64,000 nucleotides of DNA, from contig CAXNMJ010000001.1 of the NCBI GenBank assembly GCA_964203655.1, forward strand, positions 1 through 64,000, read 5' to 3'. Of this stretch, positions 24,853 through 33,866 are shown one piece after another (within the stretch, counting starts at the first letter, position 1; each line of letters begins with the position of its first letter). Origin of the DNA: BACL27 sp947488385. GTDB lineage: Bacteria > Actinomycetota > Acidimicrobiia > Acidimicrobiales > Ilumatobacteraceae. The translations under genes were made by a program, and so were the position numbers. The notes beneath the pieces are model-generated. The model did not search any database. It was given only the letters and a program-made list of their open reading frames with translations, and was not told where the DNA came from.

Positions 24853-25952
24853 TATTTGGCTTCCATTCGAGCAACGAACTCTGCGAACAGATATCGACTG
24901 TCATGCGGGCCTGGGCCAGCCTCAGGGTGATATTGAACGCTGAAGGCATTCGCACCCAAGACGCGCATACCTTCGTTTGTTTGATCGTTCAAGTTGATGT
25001 GTGTTACTTCTGCTTTGGTCGCCAGCGAATCAGCGTCTACACAGAAGTTGTGATTTTGGCTAGTGATTTCAACGGTCTTGGTTGCCAAGTTTCTTACGGG
25101 ATGATTTGCTCCATGATGACCGAACGGCAATTTAAATGTCTTGCCGCCAAGCGCCAGCGCCAAGAGTTGATGACCTAGACAAATTCCAAATAACGGCACT
25201 CCTGTGCCAAGTAGTTCGCGAATTGTTTCAGGTGCACCATGCACCATCTCTGGATCTCCTGGACCATTGGAGAGAAAAATTCCATCGGGCGACATGGCCA
25301 TTACATCAGCCGCACTTGTCGTGGCGGGTACAACCTGAACAGTGGCGAATTCGCCGAGACAATTCAAGATCGTCGTCTTTATGCCAAAGTCAAAAGCAAC
25401 TACTTTGAATTTTCCCGAGCCGTGAATGTACGGCTTAGTTGTGGTGACTTGGGCGATCAAATTTTTGCCCGCTGTTCCCTTTTCGCTTTGCGCAGCTTTG
25501 TGCAATTCAGACTCGGTCGCCGTACCAAAAGCACCTGGCATTGCCCCAGAGTCACGCAGAACTCTTGTAAGCCTTCGCGTGTCAATGCCGGCGATGCCCG
25601 AGATCTCATGGCGCTTCAAAAACGAATCCAGCGAGTCGTCGCTTCGCCAGTTGCTACGACGTCGTGCCAGTTCGCGCACGATGACACCTCGAGCAAAAAT
25701 TTTTGAAGACTCGCTGTCGGCTGCACTCGTGCCATAGTTGCCGATGTGTGGAGTTGTAAAAGTTATTATCTGCCCCGCATATGACGGGTCGGTCAAAATC
25801 TCTTGATAACCAGAGAGCCCCGTATGAAAAACAACTTCACCGCGGGCGATAACGGGAGCCGAAATCTCTGAAGACCCGGCACCAATTGCTTCACCCTCGA
25901 AGACAGATCCGTCTTTCAACACGAGCGCCGCAGTCTTAATGTTGCGTGTCAT
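24852..25952 (-). CDS. carA: Carbamoyl-phosphate synthase small subunit
   Basis: Glutaminase subunit that delivers ammonia to CarB. The class I amidotransferase triad is present: cysteine in LFGICLGHQLLALALGG near residue 250, and histidine/glutamate in VQYHPEAGPGP near residue 337. The N-terminal CPSase domain has FHTGLSGYQEILTDPSYAGQ. Overlaps pyrC by 4 bp. Length 366 is normal. Confidence 0.98.
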   Translation of the reverse strand: MTRNIKTAALVLKDGSVFEGEAIGAGSSEISAPVIARGEVVFHTGLSGYQEILTDPSYAGQIITFTTPHIGNYGTSAADSESSKIFARGVIVRELARRRSNWRSDDSLDSFLKRHEISGIAGIDTRRLTRVLRDSGAMPGAFGTATESELHKAAQSEKGTAGKNLIAQVTTTKPYIHGSGKFKVVAFDFGIKTTILNCLGEFATVQVVPATTSAADVMAMSPDGIFLSNGPGDPEMVHGAPETIRELLGTGVPLFGICLGHQLLALALGGKTFKLPFGHHGANHPVRNLATKTVEITSQNHNFCVDADSLATKAEVTHINLNDQTNEGMRVLGANAFSVQYHPEAGPGPHDSRYLFAEFVARMEAK

Positions 25953-27229
25953 TTTTGTGCTTGACCGTCAATCACTGTTGCTGTTCCTTTGAAAATTGTG
26001 TGGCGAACCCGACCTCGAAGTGTCTTACCTGCATAGGGAGTATTCGTACTCTTGCTAGCCAGACGATCGGGATCAACGCTCCAAGTTAGTTCAGGATCAA
26101 ATACGCAGAGGTTTGCATTTGCCCCCGCGACAACATCCAGACCATGCGTGCCATCAATTCGTGCAATTTTCGCCGGGTTCCAACTCATTAAGGCGACTAC
26201 ATCACGAATTTCACACATGCCCTCGGCCAGAACTACACCGAGTGCAGTTTCAAGCCCCAGCATTCCTGGCGGCGCCAGATCTAACGACATTTCTTTGTCA
26301 CGGCGTGGGTGCGGCGCATGATCGGTCGCGATCGCATCAATCGTGCCATCTAGCAAACCATCTTTCAGCGCTCGGATATCTGCAGCAGACCGCAGAGGTG
26401 GATTCACCTTGTAAACAGAATCGTAAGAAGCGAGCAACTCTTGGGTCAAAGACAAATGATGTGGCGTTACCTCGGCGGTTATCGGTAATCCATCTCGCTT
26501 TGCGGCTCGTACCAGCTCAACACTGCGCTTTGTTGAGAGATGCAAGAAGTGCATCGATGCACCCGTGATTCGCACGAGCTCAATGTCGCGAAAAACCATC
26601 AACTCTTCGGCGATCGCGGGCCAACCCGGCAAACCTAGATCTGTGCAACAACTGCACTCATTCATGACCGCACCCTTTGTGAGCTCTGCGACTTCACAAT
26701 GCTGAGCCAAAGTGACGCCCAAACCTCGGGCGTATTCAAGCGCGCGGCGCATCAACGCTGCGTCTTGCACTCCGTTTCCATCATCTGTAAAAAGAGTTAC
26801 TCCCGCCAATGACAACTCGGCCATCGGCGCAAGTGACTCTCCTTGACGTCCGAGAGTTATGCAACCACTTGGCACGACATCAACAAGCCCAGCTCTCTTG
26901 CCCTGCTCGCGCACAAAATCGATTACCGCCACAGAGTCTTGGGGCGGGTCTGTGTTTGGCATTGCAACAAGGGCCGTGTATCCACCAAGTGCACCTGCTC
27001 GACTACCAGTTTCTATTGTTTCGGCTTCTTCTTTGCCGGGCTCTCGCAAGTGTGCGTGCAAGTCGACGAATCCGCTTGAGACAATGCAACCAGAAGCATC
27101 TAGATGTAAGTCTCCTTTCAAGTTTTTTGCGACTTCGACAACTAAACCATTTTCTATTTTCACATCGGCAACTTGTTGAGAATTTCTGTTTACGACGGTT
27201 GCACCCTTAATCACAATTGACTGACTCAT
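25949..27229 (-). CDS. pyrC: Dihydroorotase (class I)
   Basis: Zinc amidohydrolase that closes carbamoyl aspartate to dihydroorotate. The metal motif DLHAHLREPG is near residue 57 and the late catalytic motif ATDHAPHP near residue 302. Length 426 and an N-terminal beta-sandwich segment fit the class I form of Gram-positive operons. It overlaps pyrB and carA by 4 bp each. Confidence 0.97.
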   Translation of the reverse strand: MSQSIVIKGATVVNRNSQQVADVKIENGLVVEVAKNLKGDLHLDASGCIVSSGFVDLHAHLREPGKEEAETIETGSRAGALGGYTALVAMPNTDPPQDSVAVIDFVREQGKRAGLVDVVPSGCITLGRQGESLAPMAELSLAGVTLFTDDGNGVQDAALMRRALEYARGLGVTLAQHCEVAELTKGAVMNECSCCTDLGLPGWPAIAEELMVFRDIELVRITGASMHFLHLSTKRSVELVRAAKRDGLPITAEVTPHHLSLTQELLASYDSVYKVNPPLRSAADIRALKDGLLDGTIDAIATDHAPHPRRDKEMSLDLAPPGMLGLETALGVVLAEGMCEIRDVVALMSWNPAKIARIDGTHGLDVVAGANANLCVFDPELTWSVDPDRLASKSTNTPYAGKTLRGRVRHTIFKGTATVIDGQAQK

Positions 27230-28161
27230 GCTTGGCCTCCAAGGTTTGATCCGCTTCCCAGAAGTTCGAACAAAACCGCCATGCGCACCGAAACACCGTT
27301 TGCAACTTGACGATGAATCAAAGAATTTTTCACATCTGACGGATCAATTTGCATTTCGACGCCTCGGTTCATCGGTCCAGGATGCATCACAATCGCATCT
27401 GACTTGAGTGCCAAGACTCGTTTGTGAGTCAGCCCATATTGCTCGCTGTACTCGCGCAAAGTCGGCACGTGACCTTGAGCCATGCGCTCGCTTTGTAGTC
27501 GCAACATATACAACACATCGGTTTGACTAACGACTTCATCGAGTTTGTGGGCGACAGTTACCGGCCAGTGTGAAACATCTGGCGGAAGCAAAGTCGGTGG
27601 AGCTACCAGAGTTACTTTTGCTCCGAGCAGTGAAAAGGCTTGAATGTTGCTTCGCGCCACGCGCGAGTGCTTGATATCGCCCACTATCGCAATTTTCATT
27701 CCGGCAAAACTTTGTGCGTGTGTTGCTTCGCGAATTGTGTAGCAATCAACCAGCGCTTGAGTTGGGTGTTGGTGCGCTCCGTCCCCCGCATTGATTATTG
27801 ACGCAGTCGTCCATTGACTTATCTGCCATGGAATCCCCACTGACTTGTGTCGCACAACGAATGCATCTACGCCCATGTCGGTGATTGTCGCCACGGTGTC
27901 GCGTAAAGATTCTCCTTTGTTGACACTGGACGTTGAAACGTTGAAAGTCATAGTGTCGGCCGAGAGTCGTTTGGCTGCAGTTTCAAAACTGAGCCTCGTT
28001 CGAGTTGAATCTTCGAAAAACAAACTCGCCACTGTTCGCCCGCGAAGCGCTGGCACTTTTGGAACTGGGCGTTGGTTGATCTCTGCCATGTGGTCTGTCA
28101 GTTGCAAAAGACCTGTCAAGCCGTCGAGGCCCAATTCATCGATTGAACGAAGGTGCTTCAC
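27226..28161 (-). CDS. pyrB: Aspartate carbamoyltransferase catalytic chain
   Basis: Condenses carbamoyl phosphate with aspartate. The carbamoyl-phosphate loop FFEDSTRTRLSFE is near residue 50 with the canonical STRTR, in contrast to the SNRTR of argF; HPTQALVD is near residue 132. No pyrI regulatory chain is present, as expected in PyrR-controlled operons. Overlaps pyrR by 4 bp. Confidence 0.98.
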   Translation of the reverse strand: MKHLRSIDELGLDGLTGLLQLTDHMAEINQRPVPKVPALRGRTVASLFFEDSTRTRLSFETAAKRLSADTMTFNVSTSSVNKGESLRDTVATITDMGVDAFVVRHKSVGIPWQISQWTTASIINAGDGAHQHPTQALVDCYTIREATHAQSFAGMKIAIVGDIKHSRVARSNIQAFSLLGAKVTLVAPPTLLPPDVSHWPVTVAHKLDEVVSQTDVLYMLRLQSERMAQGHVPTLREYSEQYGLTHKRVLALKSDAIVMHPGPMNRGVEMQIDPSDVKNSLIHRQVANGVSVRMAVLFELLGSGSNLGGQA

Positions 28162-28709
28162 TTGCCCACCTCCGAATGCGGTGCGACAAAGACACCTGCT
28201 GCGGTTGCCGAAACTTCATCTTTATTATGAGTCGGTAGATTTTTTCCGACGAAGTCTGGTCGAATTGGCAATTCGCGATGTCCCCGATCTACAAGAACGG
28301 CGAGTTGCACAGCGCGAGGCCGGCCGTAGTTGTTTAGCCCTTCCATCGCCGCGCGTACGGTTCGACCCGTATACAAAACATCGTCAACTAAGACGACTGT
28401 TGCCCCTGAAAGATCGAATGGAATATTGCTGATCGCCCCAAGCGAAACAGGCCTAAGTCCAATGTCATCTCGATGCAGACTGACATCTAAAGCACCAACA
28501 GGCACGGCTACTGAAGTTTCAATTTTGTTTATCTGCTCGGTGATTGCTTCGGCAATCCAAACGCCGCCGCGCTGCAACCCAACAATCGCCAGACCTTCAA
28601 CGCCATGATTGCGCTCAACAATTTCGTGGGCGATTCGAACAATCGCGCGACTCACATCGGCCGCAGTCATCGCTTCACGCGACGAGTTAATACTCGCAGA
28701 CTTACTCAT
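28158..28709 (-). CDS. pyrR: Bifunctional pyr operon regulator / uracil phosphoribosyltransferase
   Basis: RNA-binding regulator of pyrimidine genes, with uracil phosphoribosyltransferase activity in many species. The PRPP-binding motif VVLVDDVLYTGRTVRAAM lies near residue 108. First gene of pyrR-pyrB-pyrC-carA-carB-pyrD. A strong GGAGGAG lies 5-6 bp before ATG 28709, and immediately upstream of that is a perfect match to the PyrR RNA-binding loop (28727-28740), so PyrR probably hides the ribosome-binding site when UMP is plentiful. Confidence 0.97.
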   Translation of the reverse strand: MSKSASINSSREAMTAADVSRAIVRIAHEIVERNHGVEGLAIVGLQRGGVWIAEAITEQINKIETSVAVPVGALDVSLHRDDIGLRPVSLGAISNIPFDLSGATVVLVDDVLYTGRTVRAAMEGLNNYGRPRAVQLAVLVDRGHRELPIRPDFVGKNLPTHNKDEVSATAAGVFVAPHSEVGK

Positions 28710-28726
28710 TATTTCTCCTCCGTTCG

Positions 28727-28740
28727 AGCCTCACAGGACT
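28727..28740 (-). promoter_or_regulatory. PyrR-binding loop in the pyr operon leader
   Basis: On the minus strand the sequence is AGTCCTGTGAGGCT, which fits every position of the PyrR-binding consensus ARUCCNGNGAGGYU known from Bacillus. Flanking TTG and CGAA can extend the stem (UUGAG with CUC-G-AA). It lies just upstream of the GGAGGAG ribosome-binding site of pyrR, with no terminator stem in between. That arrangement favours repression of translation, as described for mycobacteria, instead of transcription attenuation. Confidence 0.85.
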
Positions 28741-28770
28741 CAATTGACGGTTGGTTAAAATTTCAAGAAC

Positions 28771-28776
28771 AATATA
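28771..28776 (-). promoter_or_regulatory. Candidate -10 box of the pyr operon
   Basis: TATATT on the minus strand, about 62 bp before pyrR, would give a leader of roughly 55 nucleotides containing the PyrR loop. No convincing -35 box is seen, so this is tentative. Confidence 0.35.
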
Positions 28777-28798
28777 GCAGCCAACGACCGACCCAGGA

Positions 28799-30259
28799 TC
28801 ATTTCGCGATCTGCTGATAAACCACCCACCAAGAATTGGCGTACGTGATCTCATACTGCGATGAAAAGCCAGACCAAACTTGCGCCATCTGCTCGTCCAT
28901 GTTTTTGGGCAAAATTACGTATTCAATCTCGTCAACGAATGACAGCACGTCACCCTCGGCGAAAGCATCCAAACCATACAGTGATCGTTTAAATGGAACC
29001 GGAAACGCATAGATTCGCTCTCGCCGAGCAATTTGCGCAGTCAACGGATGGTAGGCACTTACTATTGCGTCGTTTGGCACCTTGTCTAGCGCTTCAGCAG
29101 CGGCGGCAACCATCGGATGTCTTGAACCGTTGTAGGCAATGTCGGTTCGAGCACCAGGCAACGGTGCCCACATGAACGCCGAAAAAAGACTTGTCGCCGC
29201 ACAAATACCAACCAATATTGTTCGATACTTTGTCGAAACTCGTGCGATCGCAAAAACCGAACCGAAAACCAAAATAGGCACGATCACAAACGAGTAGTGA
29301 TACTCGACATGAAACTGATACCAAAAAGTGCTCAGAATATTTGTCCCGATAACCAAGATTGCAATTGCTGCAACTTCTGGAAACAGAAAAAACACGAATG
29401 CCACGGGCAGAGCCATTTGCAACAGGTAATACGGTCGCGACTCACTGAGCAGATACGAGCCGAGCTTGCCAGGGTCAGTAAATAAAGTTCTGAGCACGCC
29501 ACCTACCCCATCGAAGGGAATCCGCCAACTATTTCTGAAAGTCACACCATTGATTCCTTTTTGGATGCCAAACATCGCCAAGATCATGTACCAAAATGAA
29601 ACAACCACGGTCAACAGCCCGATTTTCCGATTTTGTCTGACTGCGATCCAAACCCCAAGTGGAACGACAACCAGAGCTACGTCCTCTTTTACAAGCAAAG
29701 ACAACAGGGTTGCAAAAAAATAGAGTCGCCATCTTTTTTCGAGCGCTGCGTATAGTGCGACACCGACGAACAAACCCAAAAAAGAATCAGGGTGATAATT
29801 TTCTAGGCCAATCCAAATTGTTGCTGGATGAATCAGGTAAACAACCGCAAAGACAGTTGCAAAGATCTCACTCTCGAGTTTTTTGCGTGTATAAATAAAC
29901 ACAGGTATCGCCCCTGCAGAGATAACAAGAGCCTGCACCACGAACAAAAATGAAGTCGAACCAACCAGCCAGTAAAAGGGCACGAGAAATATCAAAATGA
30001 AACTCGTGTGGTCACCGATCAGATTTCGACCCATCAGCGTCACAAAAGGACTCTTGAATTGGGACATCAACCAAATGCCCTGGTCGTAAAGGCCATAGTC
30101 GTAAGCCGAGGTATTCAAACCACGGTGAAGCTCCACGCTCATCGCGGCCAGATATAAAAAGACAAGACCAATTACAGAGGCAGTTACGGTTTGCCAGACA
30201 GTGATCTGCGTGGCTCGATACCGAAGATTGCCCCAAAACTGTTTCGTAAGCTTCGCCAT
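28799..30259 (-). CDS. DUF2079 multi-pass membrane protein
   Basis: A 486-residue integral membrane protein with about nine to eleven hydrophobic segments spread over residues 22-380 and a soluble C-terminal domain. The segment AYDYGLYDQGIW (residues 52-63), just after the first membrane helix, is characteristic of DUF2079, a family resembling GT-C glycosyltransferases; an early acidic residue in that loop is where GT-C enzymes bind metal and lipid-phosphate sugars. Sugar donor and acceptor are unknown. It sits between nusB and pyrR, 24 bp from nusB, probably on the same transcript as nusB. Confidence 0.8.
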   Translation of the reverse strand: MAKLTKQFWGNLRYRATQITVWQTVTASVIGLVFLYLAAMSVELHRGLNTSAYDYGLYDQGIWLMSQFKSPFVTLMGRNLIGDHTSFILIFLVPFYWLVGSTSFLFVVQALVISAGAIPVFIYTRKKLESEIFATVFAVVYLIHPATIWIGLENYHPDSFLGLFVGVALYAALEKRWRLYFFATLLSLLVKEDVALVVVPLGVWIAVRQNRKIGLLTVVVSFWYMILAMFGIQKGINGVTFRNSWRIPFDGVGGVLRTLFTDPGKLGSYLLSESRPYYLLQMALPVAFVFFLFPEVAAIAILVIGTNILSTFWYQFHVEYHYSFVIVPILVFGSVFAIARVSTKYRTILVGICAATSLFSAFMWAPLPGARTDIAYNGSRHPMVAAAAEALDKVPNDAIVSAYHPLTAQIARRERIYAFPVPFKRSLYGLDAFAEGDVLSFVDEIEYVILPKNMDEQMAQVWSGFSSQYEITYANSWWVVYQQIAK

Positions 30260-30283
30260 TTCTTTAAAACAACTTCAAGTCTC

Positions 30284-30703
30284 TTAGACGCGAACTCGTT
30301 TCGCGATCGCAGAAAGCATTCCGTTGACGTATTTACCAGATTCTTCTGTAGAAAATCTCTTTGCCAATTCAACTGCCTCATTGATCACGACGGCAACTGG
30401 CACATCGGCGCGCACCATCAATTCGTAGATTGCCAAGCGCAAAATATTGCGATCAATCGCCGGAATTCGCTGAATCGTCCAAGTATGCGAAAACTCGGAG
30501 ATCAACTCGTCTGTCTCTTCGCGTTTCGACTCGACACCGTTAGCCAACTCGACCACTAGATCATCTACGGTCAGAATTTGAGCCTTGATCACTTCGCTTA
30601 CTGCGATATTGCGTGACTCTGCCTCGTATAAAAAATGGACGGCACGTTCGCGAGCCGAACTTCGAATGTCGTCCCCGACTTTGTTTCTACGGGGTTCTGG
30701 CAT
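30284..30703 (-). CDS. nusB: Transcription antitermination factor NusB
   Basis: All-helical factor that joins NusE (S10) on boxA RNA during rRNA transcription. The N-terminal SSARERAVHFLYEAE and the C-terminal VINEAVELAKRFSTEESGKYVNGMLSAIAK are classic. Length 139 is normal. Its ATG shares one base with the efp stop (TGATG). The efp-nusB pair is conserved in Actinobacteria. Confidence 0.97.
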   Translation of the reverse strand: MPEPRRNKVGDDIRSSARERAVHFLYEAESRNIAVSEVIKAQILTVDDLVVELANGVESKREETDELISEFSHTWTIQRIPAIDRNILRLAIYELMVRADVPVAVVINEAVELAKRFSTEESGKYVNGMLSAIAKRVRV

Positions 30704-31266
30704 CAGACTCTCGTTATATATTCGCCTGAGCGAGTATCTACCTTGACCCGGTCACCAATGTTGACAAAAAGCGGAACCTGAATAACTTTGCCAGTTTCTA
30801 AAGTTGCAGGTTTACGCGCACCAGAAACGCGGTCACCTTGAATGCCAGGTTCTGTCAATGCAATATTCAATTCAACAGTTACGGCAATCTCCACGCTGAC
30901 AATTTCGTCGCGATATTGAGCAATAATCGCCTTCGAACCTTCAACCAAATAATCTGAAGCATCACCAAGTGCTTTCGGTGAGATATTTATTTGGTCGTAT
31001 GACTCAGTGTCCATGAACACGAAGTCATCTCCTTCTTTGTATAAGAACTGCATATCGGCGCGATCCAAAATTGCCTGCTCTACGCGAATACCCGCGTTAA
31101 ATGTGCGCTCCAAAATGTTGCCCGTGCGCAAATTTCGTAGTTTCGTTCGAACGAATGCCCCACCTTTGCCTGGCTTTACGTGTTGAAAATCGACAACAGT
31201 GAACAAACCATTGTCAATCTCGAGCGTGATTCCGTTCTTTAGGTCGTTGGTTGTAATTGCAGGCAC
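30703..31266 (-). CDS. efp: Elongation factor P
   Basis: Relieves ribosome stalling at polyproline stretches. Three beta-barrel domains; the modification loop reads HVKPGKGGAF, with the lysine near residue 34 at the tip. The final STRSGEYITRV is the usual C terminus. The 5' end overlaps the preceding peptidase gene by 28 bp, but the start MPAITTNDLKNG aligns with the family, so the overlap appears real. The modifying enzymes (EpmA-like or others) are not in the window. Confidence 0.97.
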   Translation of the reverse strand: MPAITTNDLKNGITLEIDNGLFTVVDFQHVKPGKGGAFVRTKLRNLRTGNILERTFNAGIRVEQAILDRADMQFLYKEGDDFVFMDTESYDQINISPKALGDASDYLVEGSKAIIAQYRDEIVSVEIAVTVELNIALTEPGIQGDRVSGARKPATLETGKVIQVPLFVNIGDRVKVDTRSGEYITRV

Positions 31267-32372
31267 TGTCGATCCTTTTTGCTTGATGTAAGAATTCGGC
31301 AGCCACTTTGCGTAACGACGACTAAGTCTTCAATTCGCACGCCACCGAGCCCTTCACGATAGACGCCAGGTTCGACAGTTACTACTTCGCCAACTTCAAG
31401 CGGTTCGGCAAAACCAGTTCTCACCCATGGCATCTCATGTATTTGTAGCCCAACACCGTGTCCGGTGCTGTGCGTAAATTCATTTGCAAATCCCGCCTCA
31501 GCAATGTAATCACGACACGTCTTATCTACATCTTGCGCCAAGACTCCCGCACGAACGGCGGCAAGTCCGAGCAATTGCGACTGGCTTACAACATCGTGCA
31601 TCTCACTCAAAATTGGGTCAACATCGCCGATCAGGTAGGTGCGGGTCATATCTGAGTGATAACCATCTACAAGCCCACCCACATCAATGACAACACTGTC
31701 ACCAGTTTCAATGCGACGGCTCACCGGTCGATGGTGAGGCCGAGCAGCATTAGGACCACTTGCCACGATCGTGTCGTAACTCGTGAACTCTGCACCGTAA
31801 CGACGCATCCGATAATCAAGTTCGTCGCGAATATCTCGTTCAGTCAGACCTTGCGAAAGCATTGGCACAACTTCTTCAAGTGCACGATCGGTTGCCAGCG
31901 CCGCCAACTGCATTCTTTCGATTTCAGGTTCGGTCTTGCGCCTGCGCAATTTCGGAACTATCGGATTAATTTTGCGCAATTCGGTTTGCAATTGCTCGGT
32001 CATTGCCTCGTGCTGACTCACGGTCATTTCTGCTGGGTCAAAGCCAATCGACTTCAAAGACTTGGTGGCCGATCCGAGCGCTTCTCGAAGCGCTACGGCA
32101 CTTCGGCCCTCAACGACACTGCAGTTTGCGCCTGAAAATTTAAGTTGTTCACGTGCTTGGTCGCCATAGCGACCATCAACAACCAAGACCATGTCGTCAG
32201 GTCGAACAATCAGTGTTCCTGCCGAACCGGTAAATCCGGTTAGCCAACGAATGTTGTTCAAATCAGTCACAAGCAAACCGCTACCGGCTGGTGTGTCGCT
32301 CTTTTGCAATTCATCACGCACGAACTTGTCGCGACCAGAAACAACCAATGGCGAAAGAGATTTAACCACCAT
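31239..32372 (-). CDS. pepQ: Xaa-Pro peptidase, M24 family
   Basis: Metallopeptidase that cleaves proline-containing N termini or dipeptides. The five metal ligands are visible: two aspartates in VIDVGGLVDGYHSDMTRTY, the histidine in STGHGVGLQIHE, and glutamates in TVEPGVY and GVRIEDLVVV. An N-terminal creatinase-like domain (about 1-135) is present. Length 377. The position just before efp is standard in Gram-positive bacteria, linking proline peptide turnover with EF-P only by context. Aminopeptidase versus dipeptidase cannot be decided. Confidence 0.92.
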   Translation of the reverse strand: MVVKSLSPLVVSGRDKFVRDELQKSDTPAGSGLLVTDLNNIRWLTGFTGSAGTLIVRPDDMVLVVDGRYGDQAREQLKFSGANCSVVEGRSAVALREALGSATKSLKSIGFDPAEMTVSQHEAMTEQLQTELRKINPIVPKLRRRKTEPEIERMQLAALATDRALEEVVPMLSQGLTERDIRDELDYRMRRYGAEFTSYDTIVASGPNAARPHHRPVSRRIETGDSVVIDVGGLVDGYHSDMTRTYLIGDVDPILSEMHDVVSQSQLLGLAAVRAGVLAQDVDKTCRDYIAEAGFANEFTHSTGHGVGLQIHEMPWVRTGFAEPLEVGEVVTVEPGVYREGLGGVRIEDLVVVTQSGCRILTSSKKDRQCLQLQPTT

Positions 32373-32374
32373 CG

Positions 32375-32833
32375 TTACTTCTTTTTCGCCAACAGCGTTG
32401 CCACTGCATGAACGGCCAAGACATACGAATCAGCGCCAAAGCCGGCGATTGTTCCAGAGGCAACCGGCGCAACAACACTCTCGTGTCGCCACTCTTCTCG
32501 TGTCGTTGGATTCGAAAGATGAACTTCAACTATTGGTCCGGCGAACGAAGCCAGAGCATCGTGCAGGCTCCAAGCGAAATGTGTGAGCGCTCCGGGGTTG
32601 ATGATGATCGCAGCACAACGACCGCGGGCTGAGTGAATTGCTGTAATCAACTCAGCCGCACTCTGCGCGCTTACCTTTTCTGTTTGTAAGCCCAATTGCT
32701 TTGCAGATTCATCTACTCGCCGCATGTGATCGTCGAGCGAATCGGTGCCATAAATTTCAGGCTGACGTTCACCAAGCAAGTTCAAATTTGGACCACTTAG
32801 TACCAACACGATTTGCGAAGTTGATTTAGCCAT
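32375..32833 (-). CDS. aroQ: 3-dehydroquinate dehydratase, type II
   Basis: Third step of the shikimate pathway. The type II signature LSGPNLNLLGERQPEIYG holds the active-site arginine and tyrosine; IIINPGALTHFAWSLHDAL holds the catalytic histidine; HLSNPTTREEWRHES closes the site. Length 152 is right for the dodecameric enzyme. Lies 2 bp from pepQ and 10 bp from aroB. Confidence 0.97.
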   Translation of the reverse strand: MAKSTSQIVLVLSGPNLNLLGERQPEIYGTDSLDDHMRRVDESAKQLGLQTEKVSAQSAAELITAIHSARGRCAAIIINPGALTHFAWSLHDALASFAGPIVEVHLSNPTTREEWRHESVVAPVASGTIAGFGADSYVLAVHAVATLLAKKK

Positions 32834-32843
32834 GGTTATTAGA

Positions 32844-33866
32844 TTACTTCTCGCTCAGTTGCATTGCGTCAAAGGCCTGCTCTAAATGCTTCTCGCTCAC
32901 ACCACTAACGACTTCGATCCCCGAAGCCCCATCTAAAACGAAAGTCAATCCTGATACGGCTTTTTTGTCGTGGCGCATCAGTTCGATCAACTCTTTGCGA
33001 TTTATCTTTTTATCTGGCTTTACTTTCAACCCATATGTCTGACCAATGACTTTGTAGTGCTCTTCGACACGAGCCTGACTAATTCGTTGCATTGCATGCG
33101 CAAGATGTGCGGCATAGATCATGCCGACCGCCACAGCCTCACCGTGAGCGAGCGAAAAATCACTTGACCGCTCAAGAGCATGTGCCAACGTATGGCCGTA
33201 ATTCAAAAGTGCTCGCCCACCGCTTTCACGTTCGTCGGCGGCGACTATTTTTGCTTTAATTTCGACACAACGGGCTATTCGTTGTGGCATCTCAAGTGCC
33301 AGCAAATCATCGCCCGTCAAAAAATGATATTTCGCTACTTCGCCCAGGCCGCATCGCATTTCTCGCTCAGGCAATGTTTTGAGCGCATCCAAGTCACACA
33401 CCACAGCACATGGTTGCCAAAAAGCGCCCACAAGGTTTTTGCCTTGATCAATGTTCACGCCCGTCTTGCCGCCGATCGCGGCATCAACCATGCCGACTAG
33501 CGACGTTGAAACATGCAACACCGGCGTTCCTCGGTGCCAGCTCGCCGCAGCAAAGCCTGCAACATCTGTAACCATGCCACCACCCACACCAATGACAACG
33601 TCATTGCGAGTCAAACCAAATTCGGCAAACTTCTGTGAGAGCATTTCGATGGTCTGCAAATTTTTGTGTTGCTCACCATTACCAATAAAAACAGTGGTGC
33701 TATCAATCTTTGGTTTAACCACAAAACCAATTTCTTTTTGAGTCACAATCACAGCACGCTTGGCCGACTTAGGCAATAGCGAGTCAATCTCGCCGACGAC
33801 TCCGTGACCTACAACAACCGGATAAGACCGTGTGCCTAGGTCAACATGCACTCGGTTCACAGTCAC
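32844..33866 (-). CDS. aroB: 3-dehydroquinate synthase
   Basis: Second step of the shikimate pathway, NAD- and metal-dependent. GGGMVTDVAGFAAASWHRG (about 95-113) and TGVNIDQGKNLVGAFWQP (about 133-150) are clear, and the late metal site is in LNYGHTLAHALE. Length 340 is normal. It overlaps aroK by 4 bp. Confidence 0.97.
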   Translation of the reverse strand: MTVNRVHVDLGTRSYPVVVGHGVVGEIDSLLPKSAKRAVIVTQKEIGFVVKPKIDSTTVFIGNGEQHKNLQTIEMLSQKFAEFGLTRNDVVIGVGGGMVTDVAGFAAASWHRGTPVLHVSTSLVGMVDAAIGGKTGVNIDQGKNLVGAFWQPCAVVCDLDALKTLPEREMRCGLGEVAKYHFLTGDDLLALEMPQRIARCVEIKAKIVAADERESGGRALLNYGHTLAHALERSSDFSLAHGEAVAVGMIYAAHLAHAMQRISQARVEEHYKVIGQTYGLKVKPDKKINRKELIELMRHDKKAVSGLTFVLDGASGIEVVSGVSEKHLEQAFDAMQLSEK

